Part shown: positions 9,906 to 18,387 of the stretch, one piece after another
Numbering within the stretch: the first letter of the stretch is position 1
Layout of the letters: every line of letters begins with the position of its first letter
NCBI GenBank assembly: GCA_038093515.1
Contig: JBBPSI010000329.1
Span: 1 to 23,155 of the forward strand
Origin: Butyriboletus loyo
Taxonomy: Eukaryota; Basidiomycota; Agaricomycetes; Boletales; Boletaceae
Direction: 5' to 3'
DNA: 23,155 nucleotides
The notes under the pieces: model-generated
Told to the model about the DNA's origin: nothing
Database searches by the model: none
Seen by the model: only the letters and a program-made list of their open reading frames with translations
Made by a program: the position numbers and the translations under genes

Positions 9906-10667
9906 CCTGACCTCATCCCTTCCACTGACACTGATAATGACAATGTCACCCTTCTTCCCACTACCCTCTTCACCAACCTCATCAACACTGAACTACGAGA
10001 TCGCATCTCTTCATCCTCCTCTTCTGACCCCCTTATCCTTGATTCCCTTCAAGCAATGGAAGGAATAATTCCCCAGAAATTCAGATCTCAACTTTCCAAT
10101 TGGAAATTCGACGCTGGAATCCTTATGTATCAAGAGCAGGTCTACATCCCTGCAAACCTTTGCAAAACCATGCTGGAACGACACCATGACCACCCAACAG
10201 CAGGCCATCCTGGATACCTGAAAACCTGTCAACTGGTTGCTTCTGAATGCTGGTGGCCTGGTCTTGCCACTTTCATCCGAAAATATGTTGAAGGATGTGC
10301 AGCCTGTCAACAGAACAAAGCCAATACTCATCCAACGACCCCCCCTTGACTCCGATCCCCTCCTCCACCTCACAGCCATTCCAGCAGATCTCCTGCAATC
10401 TCATCACTGATCTCCCTCTGACAGCTGATGGCTTTGATACCCTATTGGTCATGGTTGACCATGGGCTTACTAAGGGGGTAATTCTATGCCCTACCAAGAA
10501 AACCGTGGACTCCTCAGGAATTGCTTCCCTCTTTTTATTAAAAGTATATGCCAGATTCGGATTATACAACAAGATAATCTCCAACAGAGGCCCTCATTTT
10601 GCCTCTGCCTTTGCAAAAGAACTTGGAAAACTCCTAGGATACAACCTCTCCCTCTCAACAGCATACC
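9906..10667 (+). pseudogene. E2 integrase, truncated
   Basis: The zinc module HHDHPTAGHPG to GCAACQQNKANTHP (near 10174-10333) is an HHCC finger. At a run of seven C (10339-10345) the frame shifts, and the core continues: ISCNLITDLPLTADGFDTLL (first Asp replaced by Asn in CNLITD), LVMVDHGLTKG, then IISNRGPHFASAF, where the second catalytic Asp is Asn. The frame is cut at LSTAY, the start of the conserved YHPQTDG motif, by the LTR of E1b. Two catalytic positions are therefore already changed, besides the truncation. Confidence 0.85.
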
Positions 10668-11147
10668 TGTTATAATCATAACATTTATTCATACACTTTG
10701 AACTTTGGACTTAGTCGTTTGAATCAGCTTTCATTTTCAAAGGTCACATGACATAGTGCTTGTGGGAACTTACATGTGATCTCCTGCTGACTAAGCATAT
10801 GATGTCATGGCCTAGACCAAGCCTAGACTCTATGATGTCACAACACATGTATTTAATCTCTGTTTGGTTCTCTGCTTTTTGATTGCCATGCCTTGTGTGG
10901 TCAATCACCATTGCACTTCTCTTCTTTATGATCCCCATTGACCCTGTAGTCTATCCATGTATAGTAATTTGTCCCACACACAGCTTGGTCTGTGCGCATC
11001 CTTGTCTATTCACTAGCAACAGTTGAGGATTAAGTTGAAGCTCCAGTTTCATCTCTGCCAGGTACTTGTGTATACCTGCAACTGTCGTGGACTGCTTGTG
11101 GCTTGGTACTATGTGCTAGCATTCAACTGCATGTTGCCTTCACAACA
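10668..11147 (+). repeat. 5' LTR of E1b, family D (copy D2), with internal deletion
   Basis: It starts TGTTATAATCATAACA and ends CTTCACAACA, 480 bp. No 5-bp duplication follows (ATACC left, CTTGG right), consistent with a 5' LTR rather than a solo. Compared with D1 and D3 it is old: many CG positions read TG or CA. About 54 bases between the GGTCTGTG box (10986-10998) and CTTGTCTATT are missing, which removes TATA and the predicted RNA start. Confidence 0.85.
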
Positions 11148-11149
11148 CT

Positions 11150-11160
11150 TGGTTAAAACT
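11150..11160 (+). promoter_or_regulatory. Putative self-priming site of E1b
   Basis: TGGTTAAAACT begins 2 nt after the LTR. It is the exact reverse complement of AGTTTTAACCA, found in the intact D LTRs (14858-14868 in D1), 34 nt after the TATA. It begins TGG like a tRNA primer site, but the LTR complementarity and matching geometry in two other families favour self-priming. Confidence 0.6.
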
Positions 11161-11924
11161 TCAGATACACACCTGGTCCCCAGGGTAGGGGTAGTGTGCT
11201 TGTCGGTGTTTGGCCAATAGCGTACTTTCTCGTTTCTCCTAACCACACTCCAGTAGGCCTCCACTTGATGGAGCAGATATCCCGCTGAAGGGAAAACCCG
11301 GTGCTCAGGGTTTAGAACCGCTACTGCATGTTCAGCAGTTTTTATTTCTGATTGCCCCTGCCGCTTTTAGGGGAACCCCTTGGAAGAGTAGTTTTTGGAT
11401 CTCGCATAACACTTGTAACAATTCATTTGCCGTCACTCCCTTGGAGTTGATATTCTGTACAAGGGTCATGCCTTGTTTGCAAAGAGCGACTTTGGGACCC
11501 CCAAATCCCATTGGCTGAGCTATTCTCATTCATTATAGTCCCTGTGGTAACACGGGAGGTAGAACCCAGAAAAAGTGTTTTCAAAATTTGTCAAATAGTA
11601 GTATTAAAGTCTATACCCATTTCTGTCCATTACAGGACAAAGCTTTGTCAGAGATACTACCTCTGATTGAAGAAATACTTTTTACATTCTACTTGCTGTA
11701 GAGTCCCCCAAAGTCACCTTGGAAGATAGGAGACAGTAAGGGTCTTTATAGTTTGTAGCTTTCCTTTTATTTTTGTCGAAGAAGCTGGTTCAGCTGAAGA
11801 AAAAGGTTGCTAAAGAAGATTCAAGAATCACCCCCTTTCCTCCGACCCCCAACTTCTTTAATTCCCATTTACCAAACTGGGTTCTGAAACCTCCAACGAC
11901 TTTCCAGTCGACCACGAAAAAAGA
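11161..11924 (+). other. E1b leader, no recognised gene
   Basis: This is 764 bp between the priming site and the gag ATG. No domain is recognised in any frame. A minus-strand ORF of 65 codons (11332-11529) and a plus-strand ORF from 11773 are open but show no family resemblance. It may hold packaging or translation signals, or an unidentified insertion. Confidence 0.5.
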
Positions 11925-12657
11925 ATGTCGGACCCAGGCCCCTCTGCCCTCTTCTCATACGACGACCAGACTCTATGCGACCTCTTCACATAATGGCTCA
12001 ACAAAGAAAAACAGGAAAATGTGTTGAAAAAGGTTGCTGATCCTGGAGAATGGGACAGCGATTGTGAGAAATTCCACCACTGGTGGACTTCCCTCAAAGT
12101 TTGGGTTTCGGTTAATACATGGAAGATGGATAAGCTCCGCACCGTGGCTGTCCTAAGCCGAATCAAAGGAAAGGGCAAGGATTTCTCACAATTGGTCCTC
12201 GAAGACTATGTAAATAACGAGGACAAATATGTTGATCCCACCAACAGAAGCAAGGGAAAGATGGGAGACAAGGCATGGCCCAATTGGGAATACCTCCAAG
12301 CCATGATCCATGGCCATTTCCAAATTGACGTCCTGACTCACCAGGCGTTAATTAAATTAGCAGCCCTTTCCCAGGGTCAACAACCTATCGACACCTTCCT
12401 CGAAAGGTTTAAAGTACTTTACTGGCAATCGGAGTGTGAACCAAAGCACACAATCGAGCTCCTCAAGAGAGCCGTAAAGTACAAGATATACAAACAGGTC
12501 TTCTTGTCCATTTCAGAAGACATCATGGAGGATTTCAACCTCCTAATAGAAGAGTTTAGAAAGGCAGGAAGGGTGTTCGAGCAGATGTATGCCGAAAGAG
12601 GTACAGGGCAGGCTAGACAATGGCAGCCCTTTACACAACAACCTCAGAGGGGATATC
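11925..12657 (+). pseudogene. E1b gag, capsid part
   Basis: From the ATG at 11925 (MSDPGPSALFSYDDQTLCDL) the frame has one TAA (11991-11993), then stays open to the E3 insertion. The product is helix-rich and charged, with motifs such as DCEKFHHWWTSLKVWV, AWPNWEYLQAMIHGHFQ, PIDTFLERFKVLYWQSE and DIMEDFNLLIEEFRKAGRVF. Position before a zinc knuckle identifies it as a capsid-type Gag, though its sequence is unlike E2 or E3 gag. A lone nonsense change, possibly CAA to TAA, and the E3 insertion inactivate it. Confidence 0.75.
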
Positions 12658-13084
12658 TGTTATGCTGGGCGCTAACAACTAGAACAACGAGGTGGCACTC
12701 TGGAGTAGCCACAGGACTCGTGAAGCGTTTCCGAGCTGGGTCTCAGACTATGTCTTAGTGCGCACACTAAGAGTCTGGAAGGAAACTAATTGCTAGCAGG
12801 TATCTGCGTAGAACTAGATAAGGTACATGGGTATAAAGACCAAGTCTTTATACTACTGAAGTCTGCGCACAGACCATGCTACTAATCGGGTTGCGAGAGT
12901 GAAAGTACAAATGAGGAAGGAGTACTCTAGAACATTCTGGAGTACGAAAGAAAGTGTGTCTGTGCATGAGAAATGATGACTAAGCTAGAATGGCTCGTAC
13001 CATTCGAAAGGCACTAGCAAAAGACTAGGCGAATGAAGTAGTCCAAGTGGTAGAGGAAGGAAAAAGTATACCACTACCGTAACA
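12658..13084 (-). repeat. 3' LTR of E3, family B
   Basis: Read on the minus strand it starts TGTTACGGTAGTGG and ends GCGCCCAGCATAACA. A polypurine tract lies directly upstream (13085-13097), which marks it as the 3' LTR. The box TGGTCTGTGCGCA is at 12864-12876 and TATAAAG at 12846-12852, both on the minus strand. Confidence 0.93.
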
Positions 13085-13097
13085 TTACCCCCTTCCC
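13085..13097 (-). promoter_or_regulatory. Polypurine tract of E3
   Basis: The minus strand reads GGGAAGGGGGTAA immediately before the 3' LTR start TGTTAC. Such tracts prime plus-strand DNA synthesis in LTR elements. Confidence 0.75.
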
Positions 13098-13135
13098 ATG
13101 GTGGAGACTCTGACTCCACTACTTGTAAAGTCCCC

Positions 13136-14052
13136 TCACTGAGAGGCTCCCTCGTTGAAGTCATTATTGTAAGCATTGTCAGCAGAGACATCTCCCCAGA
13201 CGTCCTCCGTAAAGGTGCAGTTGGCGACGATGTGGCCAACGGCGCTGCAAAGGCCACAGACACGCCTTGGGCAAAACTCCTGTATATGACCAGGGGAGAT
13301 CTGGTGGCAAAAGGGGCAGGTATAGTTGGGACAGTCAGAAGTGCCTGGTGAGGTTGGCAACGCACTGTACGAGGCGGTAGGGGGGAGTGTTGACGAGCGA
13401 CCTGGGGCTCGTTGACGTCAGTCCGAAAGGACTCCAGGGACTCCCTGGTCGTCTCGCGAGACAAATCCGCTACCAACGTGGTTGCAGGAGACTCCCGGGC
13501 AGATGGAACTGGTACAGGTAGTGGTGAAGGAGATCTCTCCACAGGAGGGTGAGGCACTGGATTGGGGCCGCGAGCCATGGGACAAAGGAAGCCGATACGG
13601 TCGGCGGAGTGGAGATAAAATTGCCACTCTCTGGGAGCAAGCGCCATGAGGATGGGACGAAGGACAGGAGCCAGAATACCTTGCAGGAGTTGGTCTATGA
13701 CATATCCAAATCCTTCCATGTGGAGGATATCCAGGGTGTATCCCCAAGCTTCCATCAGGGAAGACTCGAGGGCGGCGGCATATACGGGGGGTTGGTTGTC
13801 AGGGCAAAGGCGGGTGTGGATGGTGCGGGTGAGGGCGTAGGAGCGGTAGAGGCTGGCAAGGGTGCGGAGGACGTAATCTCCGGTGAAATCCATACGTTGC
13901 TCTAAAGCATACGTAGCGACGGGGTTTTCCAGTACAGCGGCGTAGAGGACATGGCGAGAAGAAACTGGGAGGCGGGAGGAACGGACGGGAGGCTGAGGCG
14001 GAAGGGGAGCATTGTTCTCAGTGGAAGCATTTTCGATGGGAGGAATAGCCAT
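13136..14052 (-). CDS. E3 third ORF after pol: helical N-part, proline-rich linker, double zinc-knuckle-like end
   Basis: The ATG (14052-14050) lies 9 nt after the pol stop (14064-14062) in strong context (AAAATGG). The frame encodes about 220 residues. Residues 1-30 are Pro-rich. Roughly 35-165 are helix-prone with aromatic residues (DYVLRTLASLYRSYALTRTI, EAWGYTLDILHMEGFGYVID). A Pro/Ser linker follows. At a run of six G (13380-13385, plus strand) the frame shifts by one, and the new frame runs to a TGA at 13138-13136. It carries CPFCHQISPGHIQEFC (CX2CX6HX4C) and CGLCSAVGHIVANC (CX2CX4HX4C) at 13217-13318. Total is about 305 residues if the shift is an indel. The position is that of env or accessory genes, but there is no signal peptide or membrane segment. 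The zinc modules suggest nucleic-acid binding. I do not recognise the family. Confidence 0.65.
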
Positions 14053-14061
14053 TTTCGAGTT

Positions 14062-14163
14062 TTACTGCAAAGATGGGGAGGGAAAATCCTTCGGGTGACG
14101 CAGTTTATAAGCCTTGAGCAAGGCCTGCGCATGGACCAAGTTCCCATTTGGCTCCCAGGTATT
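14062..14163 (-). pseudogene. E3 chromodomain, C-terminal part and pol stop
   Basis: Across the solo LTR (minus one GTATT copy) the frame joins YSAVEN to TWEPNGNLVHAQALLKAYKL and ends RHPKDFPSPSLQ, then TAA. The W-E-P signature after an aromatic-rich strand is the second half of a chromodomain. It completes the module begun at 15181-15290. Confidence 0.85.
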
Positions 14164-14496
14164 TGTTATAATTGTACCTCTTATACCATCTTTTGCATTT
14201 GGACTTCGTCATATTTCTCTTTCAATGGTCACGTGACTCAGTGCATGTGATTGTGGGATTATACATGTGACCACAGGCTGACTAAGCATATGATGTCATG
14301 ATCCAGACTGGCCCAGACTCTATGATGTCACACCTCATGTATTTAATCTCCGTTTGCTTCTCTTCTTTTTGATCACTGTCAACTTCTATTTCCCATCATC
14401 GTCGACCCGTGACTCCCTTCGTATATACTTGTATAGTAACTAGACTCATGCACTGCTTGGTCTGTGCGCATTCCCTTGTAATATAAAAGGGCTTGT

Positions 14497-15016
14497 TGTT
14501 ATAATCATAACATTTTATCCGTACACTTCGTACACTTTCACTTTGGACTTAGTCGTTTTCAACTTCAAAGGTCACGTGACATAGCGCACGTGATCGTGGG
14601 AACTTACATGTGATCTCCTGCTGACTAAGCATATGATGTCATGGCCTAGACCAGGCCTAGACTCTATGACGTCACGACACATGTATTTAATCTCCGTTTA
14701 CTTCTCTTCTTTTTGATCCCCGCGCCTCGTGTGGTTAATCACCGTTGCGCTTCTCTTCTTTAGTCTATCCATGTATAGTAGTTCATCTCACGCACAGCAT
14801 GGTCTGTGCGCACCTCTGTACAATATATAAAGGCTCGTGGTTAGACTAGGATTCCCTAGTTTTAACCACTTGTCTATTCGCTGGCAACAGTTGAGGATTA
14901 AGTTGAAGCTCCTTGATTCCATCTTGCCAGGTCTTTGTGTAGACCTGCAACTGTAGTGGGACCTTGTGTGAAAGGGTACTATGTGCTAGCATTCGACTGC
15001 GCGTTGCCTCGCAACA
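14497..15016 (+). repeat. Solo LTR, family D (copy D1), nested in LTR A3
   Basis: It starts TGTTATAATCATAACA and ends TGCCTCGCAACA, 520 bp. Target duplication CTTGT lies at 14492-14496 and 15017-15021. CG dinucleotides are well preserved, and it is nearly identical to D3 (22774 onward), so it is young. Paired CACGTG sites are at 14573-14578 and 14587-14592, and the invariant A/D block at 14620-14643. Confidence 0.95.
14800..14831 (+). promoter_or_regulatory. LTR D core promoter: GGTCTGTG box plus TATA
   Basis: TGGTCTGTGCGCA (14800-14812) lies 11 nt upstream of TATATAAA (14824-14831). GCACAG just upstream forms a perfect 6-bp inverted repeat with CTGTGC. The predicted RNA start is near 14858. 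Confidence 0.65.
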
Positions 15017-15180
15017 CTTGTGGTTGCGGCTAGGATTCCCTAGCTTTAACCACTTGTCTTATTCGCTGGCAACAGTTGAGAGATTAAGGCTAAGAGCTAT
15101 TCCTCATTACCTCGCCAGTTACTGTGTATAACTGCAATAGTCGCAGAACTTCGTGTGTGATAACTCTCGTTGTCGCAACA

Positions 15181-15290
15181 GTATTCTCCACTGCGGAGTA
15201 TCCTTTCCAGGACACAAGGAACTGGCGGCGTCCCTTCGATCCTTGATGCGATAAGATCCGATCGATCTCATATTCTTCATCTCCGTCTAT
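15181..15290 (-). pseudogene. E3 chromodomain, N-terminal part
   Basis: The minus strand encodes EEYEIDRILSHQGSKGRRQF followed by LVSWKGYSAVEN, up to the A3 insertion. The pattern (acidic-aromatic start, basic turn, Y/F-L-V-x-W-x-G-Y) is diagnostic for chromodomains at the C-terminus of chromovirus integrases. Such domains bind methylated histone H3 in known cases and steer integration to heterochromatin. The LTR splits the fold between its strand core and the W-E-P part. Confidence 0.88.
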
Positions 15291-16171
15291 TTCTTCCGGG
15301 GGAGGGTTTGTGAAATTCGGACCATGCTCCGCAGTTTCACGATAAGGAGTCAGCAGTGACGCGTGGAAGACGTCATGGATCTTCCAGGTCGGTGGCAGTC
15401 AGAGCCTATATGCCACAGGGGAGATCACCTGTGCGATCTCGAACGGTCCTTTCCTTCTTGGTGCGAGCTTCTTCGATGGGTACCTGAGTCGAAGATTGCG
15501 CCCTTCAAGCCAAACCTTATCTCCTGTCTTCCATGGCCGGAACTTGGAAGAGATCCGCTCTTTCATTAACCGACGTGCCTTCTCGTGGGCTTCCAAGGCT
15601 TCCGTTCGGGCTCCCGTGAGTTCCGAGAGTCTGGACTCGAGGGCGGGGAGGAAGGTCTTGCCGATTGGAGGATAAGACCTCGGTTCATAGCTGACCATCA
15701 GAGAGAATGGAGTCACGTTGGTTGATGAGTGAGTCATGGAATTATGGGAAAACTCGGCCATAGGGAGTAACTCGGCCCATCGTTCTGGGTGACCATCACA
15801 GAAGATCCCGAGATACGTCTCCAGTTCTTGGTTGACTCGTTCAGTTTCTCCATCGGTCTGAGGGTGGTATGCGGAGGAAAGGGCGAGGTCGTAGTTGAGG
15901 AGCCTCATGAGCTCTCTAGCAAAGGCAGAGGCGAACTGGGGGCCTCAATCAGAGATGCAGCAGGAGTGAAGGCCGAATCGGAGGAAGACTGTTTTGAAAA
16001 ATAACTTGGCAACCCCTGCCACATCAATGTCTTTGTTACAAGGGGAATAAATTACCCCCTTCATAAGCCCATGGTCTATGACAGAATCATAACCTAAAGA
16101 GGGAGGAAGCCCGGTGATGAGATCAACCGAGACTTGTTCGAAGGGACGAGAGGCCACACTGGCCAGGGGGG
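15291..16171 (-). pseudogene. E3 integrase core and GPF/GPY C-terminal domain
   Basis: Read on the minus strand from 16171: PFEQVSVDLITGLPPSLGYD (first Asp), then SVIDHGLMKGVIYSPC, with a small deletion of the usual VMVDH start. LRFGLHSCCISD follows (second Asp) and then TGA (15947-15945) where the family has Arg, then GPQFASAFARELMRLL. YHPQTDGETERVNQELETYL holds the catalytic Glu. The C-terminal domain has KTGDKVWLEGRNL and PRRKGPFEIAQVI (the GPF motif), then YRL, a TGA, and LPPTWKIHDVFHASLL. Apart from two TGAs and a frame change at a run of six G (16166-16171), the domain is complete. Confidence 0.88.
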
Positions 16172-18093
16172 TGAGTATTAACCTTATGCACCTGGCAAAC
16201 AGCGCAACCAGAGACGAAGCGATGGATGAGGTTAGCCATACCAGGCCACCAATAATCCTGTTGCACCAGGTTTTGGGTGTGGAAGATGCCACCGTGACCA
16301 CCAGTGGGGCTTTCGTGCAGGGATTGGATGAGGTCGATACGGGCGGCTTCCGGAATGTATTGTTTCTTATGGAAGTACAGGTCCTTTCTGTTGAAGTCCC
16401 AGTCACCGGTGTTCATCTTGGGAAAGAGGGGGGAATCCTCGTACAATGCCTGCATACATTGTTTAATCATAGGGTCGGCGGGGGAGGAGGCAGCGATCTT
16501 CTCTGCAAGGGCCATGTCAATCTTCCAGGCGAATAAGCTATCGGGTAGGAGGGTGACTTCCTGGTTGTCAGTGGAAGTGTCAATGTCATCACGTTGGGAC
16601 AGGGCGTCTGCAGGGCCCATCTGAGTACTGGGGATATGGTGAAAGTGCAGGTTGAAATCCTGCAGGAACATTAGCCATTGTGCTTGTTGGCGGGACAACT
16701 TGTTAGGTTGGCGGAAGTATGTGAGATTCTTGTGGTCAGTGAGAATCTCTACTTGATGGCCCGTTCCGCAAAGATAATGTCGCCATTCTTCGAGGGCGTG
16801 GATGACCGCGAGCAGCTCACGATCATAGATATCATAGTTCCGTTCAGCTGGAGAGAGCATCTTTGACAAATAGGTGCAGGGATGGAGATCGCCATTGGCA
16901 TCCTTCTGCATGAGAACCGCCCCAGTAGTGGTGAGGAAAGCATCCATCATGACAGCAAACGGCTTCATGACGTCCGGCATGGAGAGAATGGGTTGGTGAA
17001 GGAAGGACTGTTTGATTGCTTGGAATGCCTGTTCACAAGCTGGGGTCCATGCCCATGGGGAGTTTTTCTTGGTTAAGTCATGGAGAGGTTTCACGATGTG
17101 AGAGAAATCCTGAATGAACCTGCGATAGAAATTGCAGAATCCAATGAAAGACCGGACGGCTTTCATGGAGGTCGGGGGATTCCATTCTCGTATCACCTTC
17201 AGCTTAGTAGGGTCCATCTTGACCTGTCCCTCTCGGACCATCATCCTGAGGTATTCCACTTCCTCAGCATCAAACGAGCACTTTTCTAGCTTGAGGAACA
17301 GTTTGTGTTTGTGTAACCTCTCCAGGACCCGGATTGTTCGGGCTTCGTGTTCAGCAGTGGTGGCAGAATGGATTAGAAGGTCATCCATATAAATGATCAG
17401 CCACCCTTCAGCCATGAGATCACTGAAAATGTGGTCCATCAGAGCCTGGAACATGGCTGGGGAGTTGCAAAGTCTGAAGAACATCATGGTGGGTTCGAAC
17501 AGCCCTTGAGGAGTAATGAAGGCCGCCTTCCAGCGGTCATTTGGTTTGATGAGAACATTGTTGTATCCCCAGCGGATATCCATCTTGGTGAAAATCTTCG
17601 AACCTTTGAGACAATCGACAAGGTTGGAAATGAGAGGGAGGGGGTAGGCGTTCTTGACCGTATGGGAGTTTAAGTACCGGTAGTCTTGGCAGGGATGTAG
17701 CGAGCCATATTTCTTAGAAATGAAAAAGAAAGGTGCTGCTTGGGGCAACTTCGAGGGAGTGATTTTCCTGGACTTGAGGTGTTCCTCGACGAATGCCTTG
17801 CATGCCTCCGACTCTTTTGGGTTTAAGGGATAGATCTTGGCGACTTTCGGGACAAAGTCTTTGTTGAGGTCAATAGCATGGTCAAACGACCTGGACGGGG
17901 GTAGCTCCTCAGTGTTCTTTTTGTCGAAAATGTCTGCAAAAGATTTGAACAGGATGGGGAGAACAGCTTTCTCTTTAACAGCTTGGGTGGCGATCTTGGT
18001 GGCGATGGTTGCTTTTTGGACAGGGTAAGCTTCCCTTGCTGAAGCATCTACTTGCTTCTTCCAGAGCTTGGCGATCTTGGAGTCTGGGTCCAA
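16172..18093 (-). pseudogene. E3 RT, RNase H and integrase zinc finger (long open frame)
   Basis: One frame of more than 600 codons is open without a stop. RT: PQAAPFFFISKKYGSLHPCQ, YRYLNSHTVKNAYPLPLI, FTKMDIRWGYNNV, FFRLCNSPAMFQALMDHIF, and LIIYMDDLLIH with an intact YMDD at 17380-17391. Connection: VRSFIGFCNFYRRFIQDF. RNase H: VMMDAFLTTTGAVL (Asp kept, TDAS altered), IYDRELLAVIHALEEWRHYL, ILTDHKNLTYFRQP. Integrase finger: LHESPTGGHGG to SGCAVCQVHKVNTHP (HHCC). Every other gypsy copy here is broken in this region, so E3 is the youngest element. The frame is lost at the C6 run after NTHPP, upstream of the core. Confidence 0.92.
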
Positions 18094-18387
18094 GTCCAGG
18101 TACCATACAAGGTAGTGCTGCGTGATTGCCTGAGGGGAGTCGTGTCGGGGTTTCTTTATCTGATCTGGGAGATTGATGTGGCCGGTGGCCCAATCTATTA
18201 CCGGGTTTGCTTCTCATAACCACGGTAGACCCAGGATCATGTTCTCTTTGCCTATGTTGAGGACTAGGAAACTCTGTTCCTCCTCGGTTTCTCAATTCTG
18301 ATGGAGATGGTGACCTTGTGTCGAATTACCCCTCCTTGGTTGTTTGACCTGTCCACGTTCTGGGCACTAAGTGGCTTGGGTAGCCGT
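18094..18387 (-). pseudogene. E3 protease C-terminal part and linker to RT
   Basis: The minus strand encodes NVDRSNNQGGVIRHKVTISI, then after a one-base frame change near 18290 EEEQSFLVLNIGKENMILGL, PWL, a TGA, then EANPVIDWATGHINL. ENMILGLPWL is the conserved second protease block (ILG). The TGA probably replaces Arg or a similar codon. The left edge is the LTR E insertion. Confidence 0.78.

Larger units (their letters stand above)
5507..10667 (+). mobile_element. Ty3/gypsy retrotransposon E2 (LTR family C), 5' part
   Basis: E2 begins with a 5' LTR in the E1a integrase (expected left target copy GTATC at 5502-5506). Then come a priming site, gag with a CCHC zinc knuckle, protease, RT, RNase H and integrase, all plus strand. 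It ends at 10667, inside the integrase AYHPQTDG motif, where E1b is inserted; the rest and its 3' LTR must lie right of this window. Domain order and the integrase tether resemble E3, but gag and LTR differ. Most in-frame stops are TGA. Confidence 0.9.
14164..15180 (+). repeat. Solo LTR, family A (copy A3), itself split by a D-family LTR
   Basis: It starts TGTTATAATTGTACC and ends TTGTCGCAACA. Target duplication GTATT lies at 14159-14163 and 15181-15185, inside the E3 chromodomain. It is interrupted at 14497-15016; its own two pieces total 492 bp once one CTTGT is removed. The box TGGTCTGTGCGCA is at 14458-14470 and ATATAAAAGG at 14481-14490, just before the interruption. Confidence 0.95.

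Noticed and set aside
11150..11167. Classical tRNA primer site (starts TGG) after LTR D2
   Set aside because: The following bases do not contain a T-arm-like TTCGA complement, whereas an exact 11-nt match to the LTR RNA start exists, with the same geometry as in E2 and E3.
11332..11529. Minus-strand 65-codon ORF as a gene
   Set aside because: It is short, unrecognised, lies in the E1b leader, and has no upstream signals.
12985..13135. C-terminal 50 residues of the 355-codon minus-strand frame, hydrophobic and resembling a membrane segment
   Set aside because: Beyond the G6 run this frame is out of register with the zinc-module frame, and it runs into the 3' LTR. The hydrophobic tail is LTR sequence, so an env-like anchor is not supported.
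15789..18028. Several plus-strand ORFs of 60-140 codons
   Set aside because: They are antisense shadows of E3 RT and integrase; their translations show no domain and follow the codon pattern of the opposite strand.
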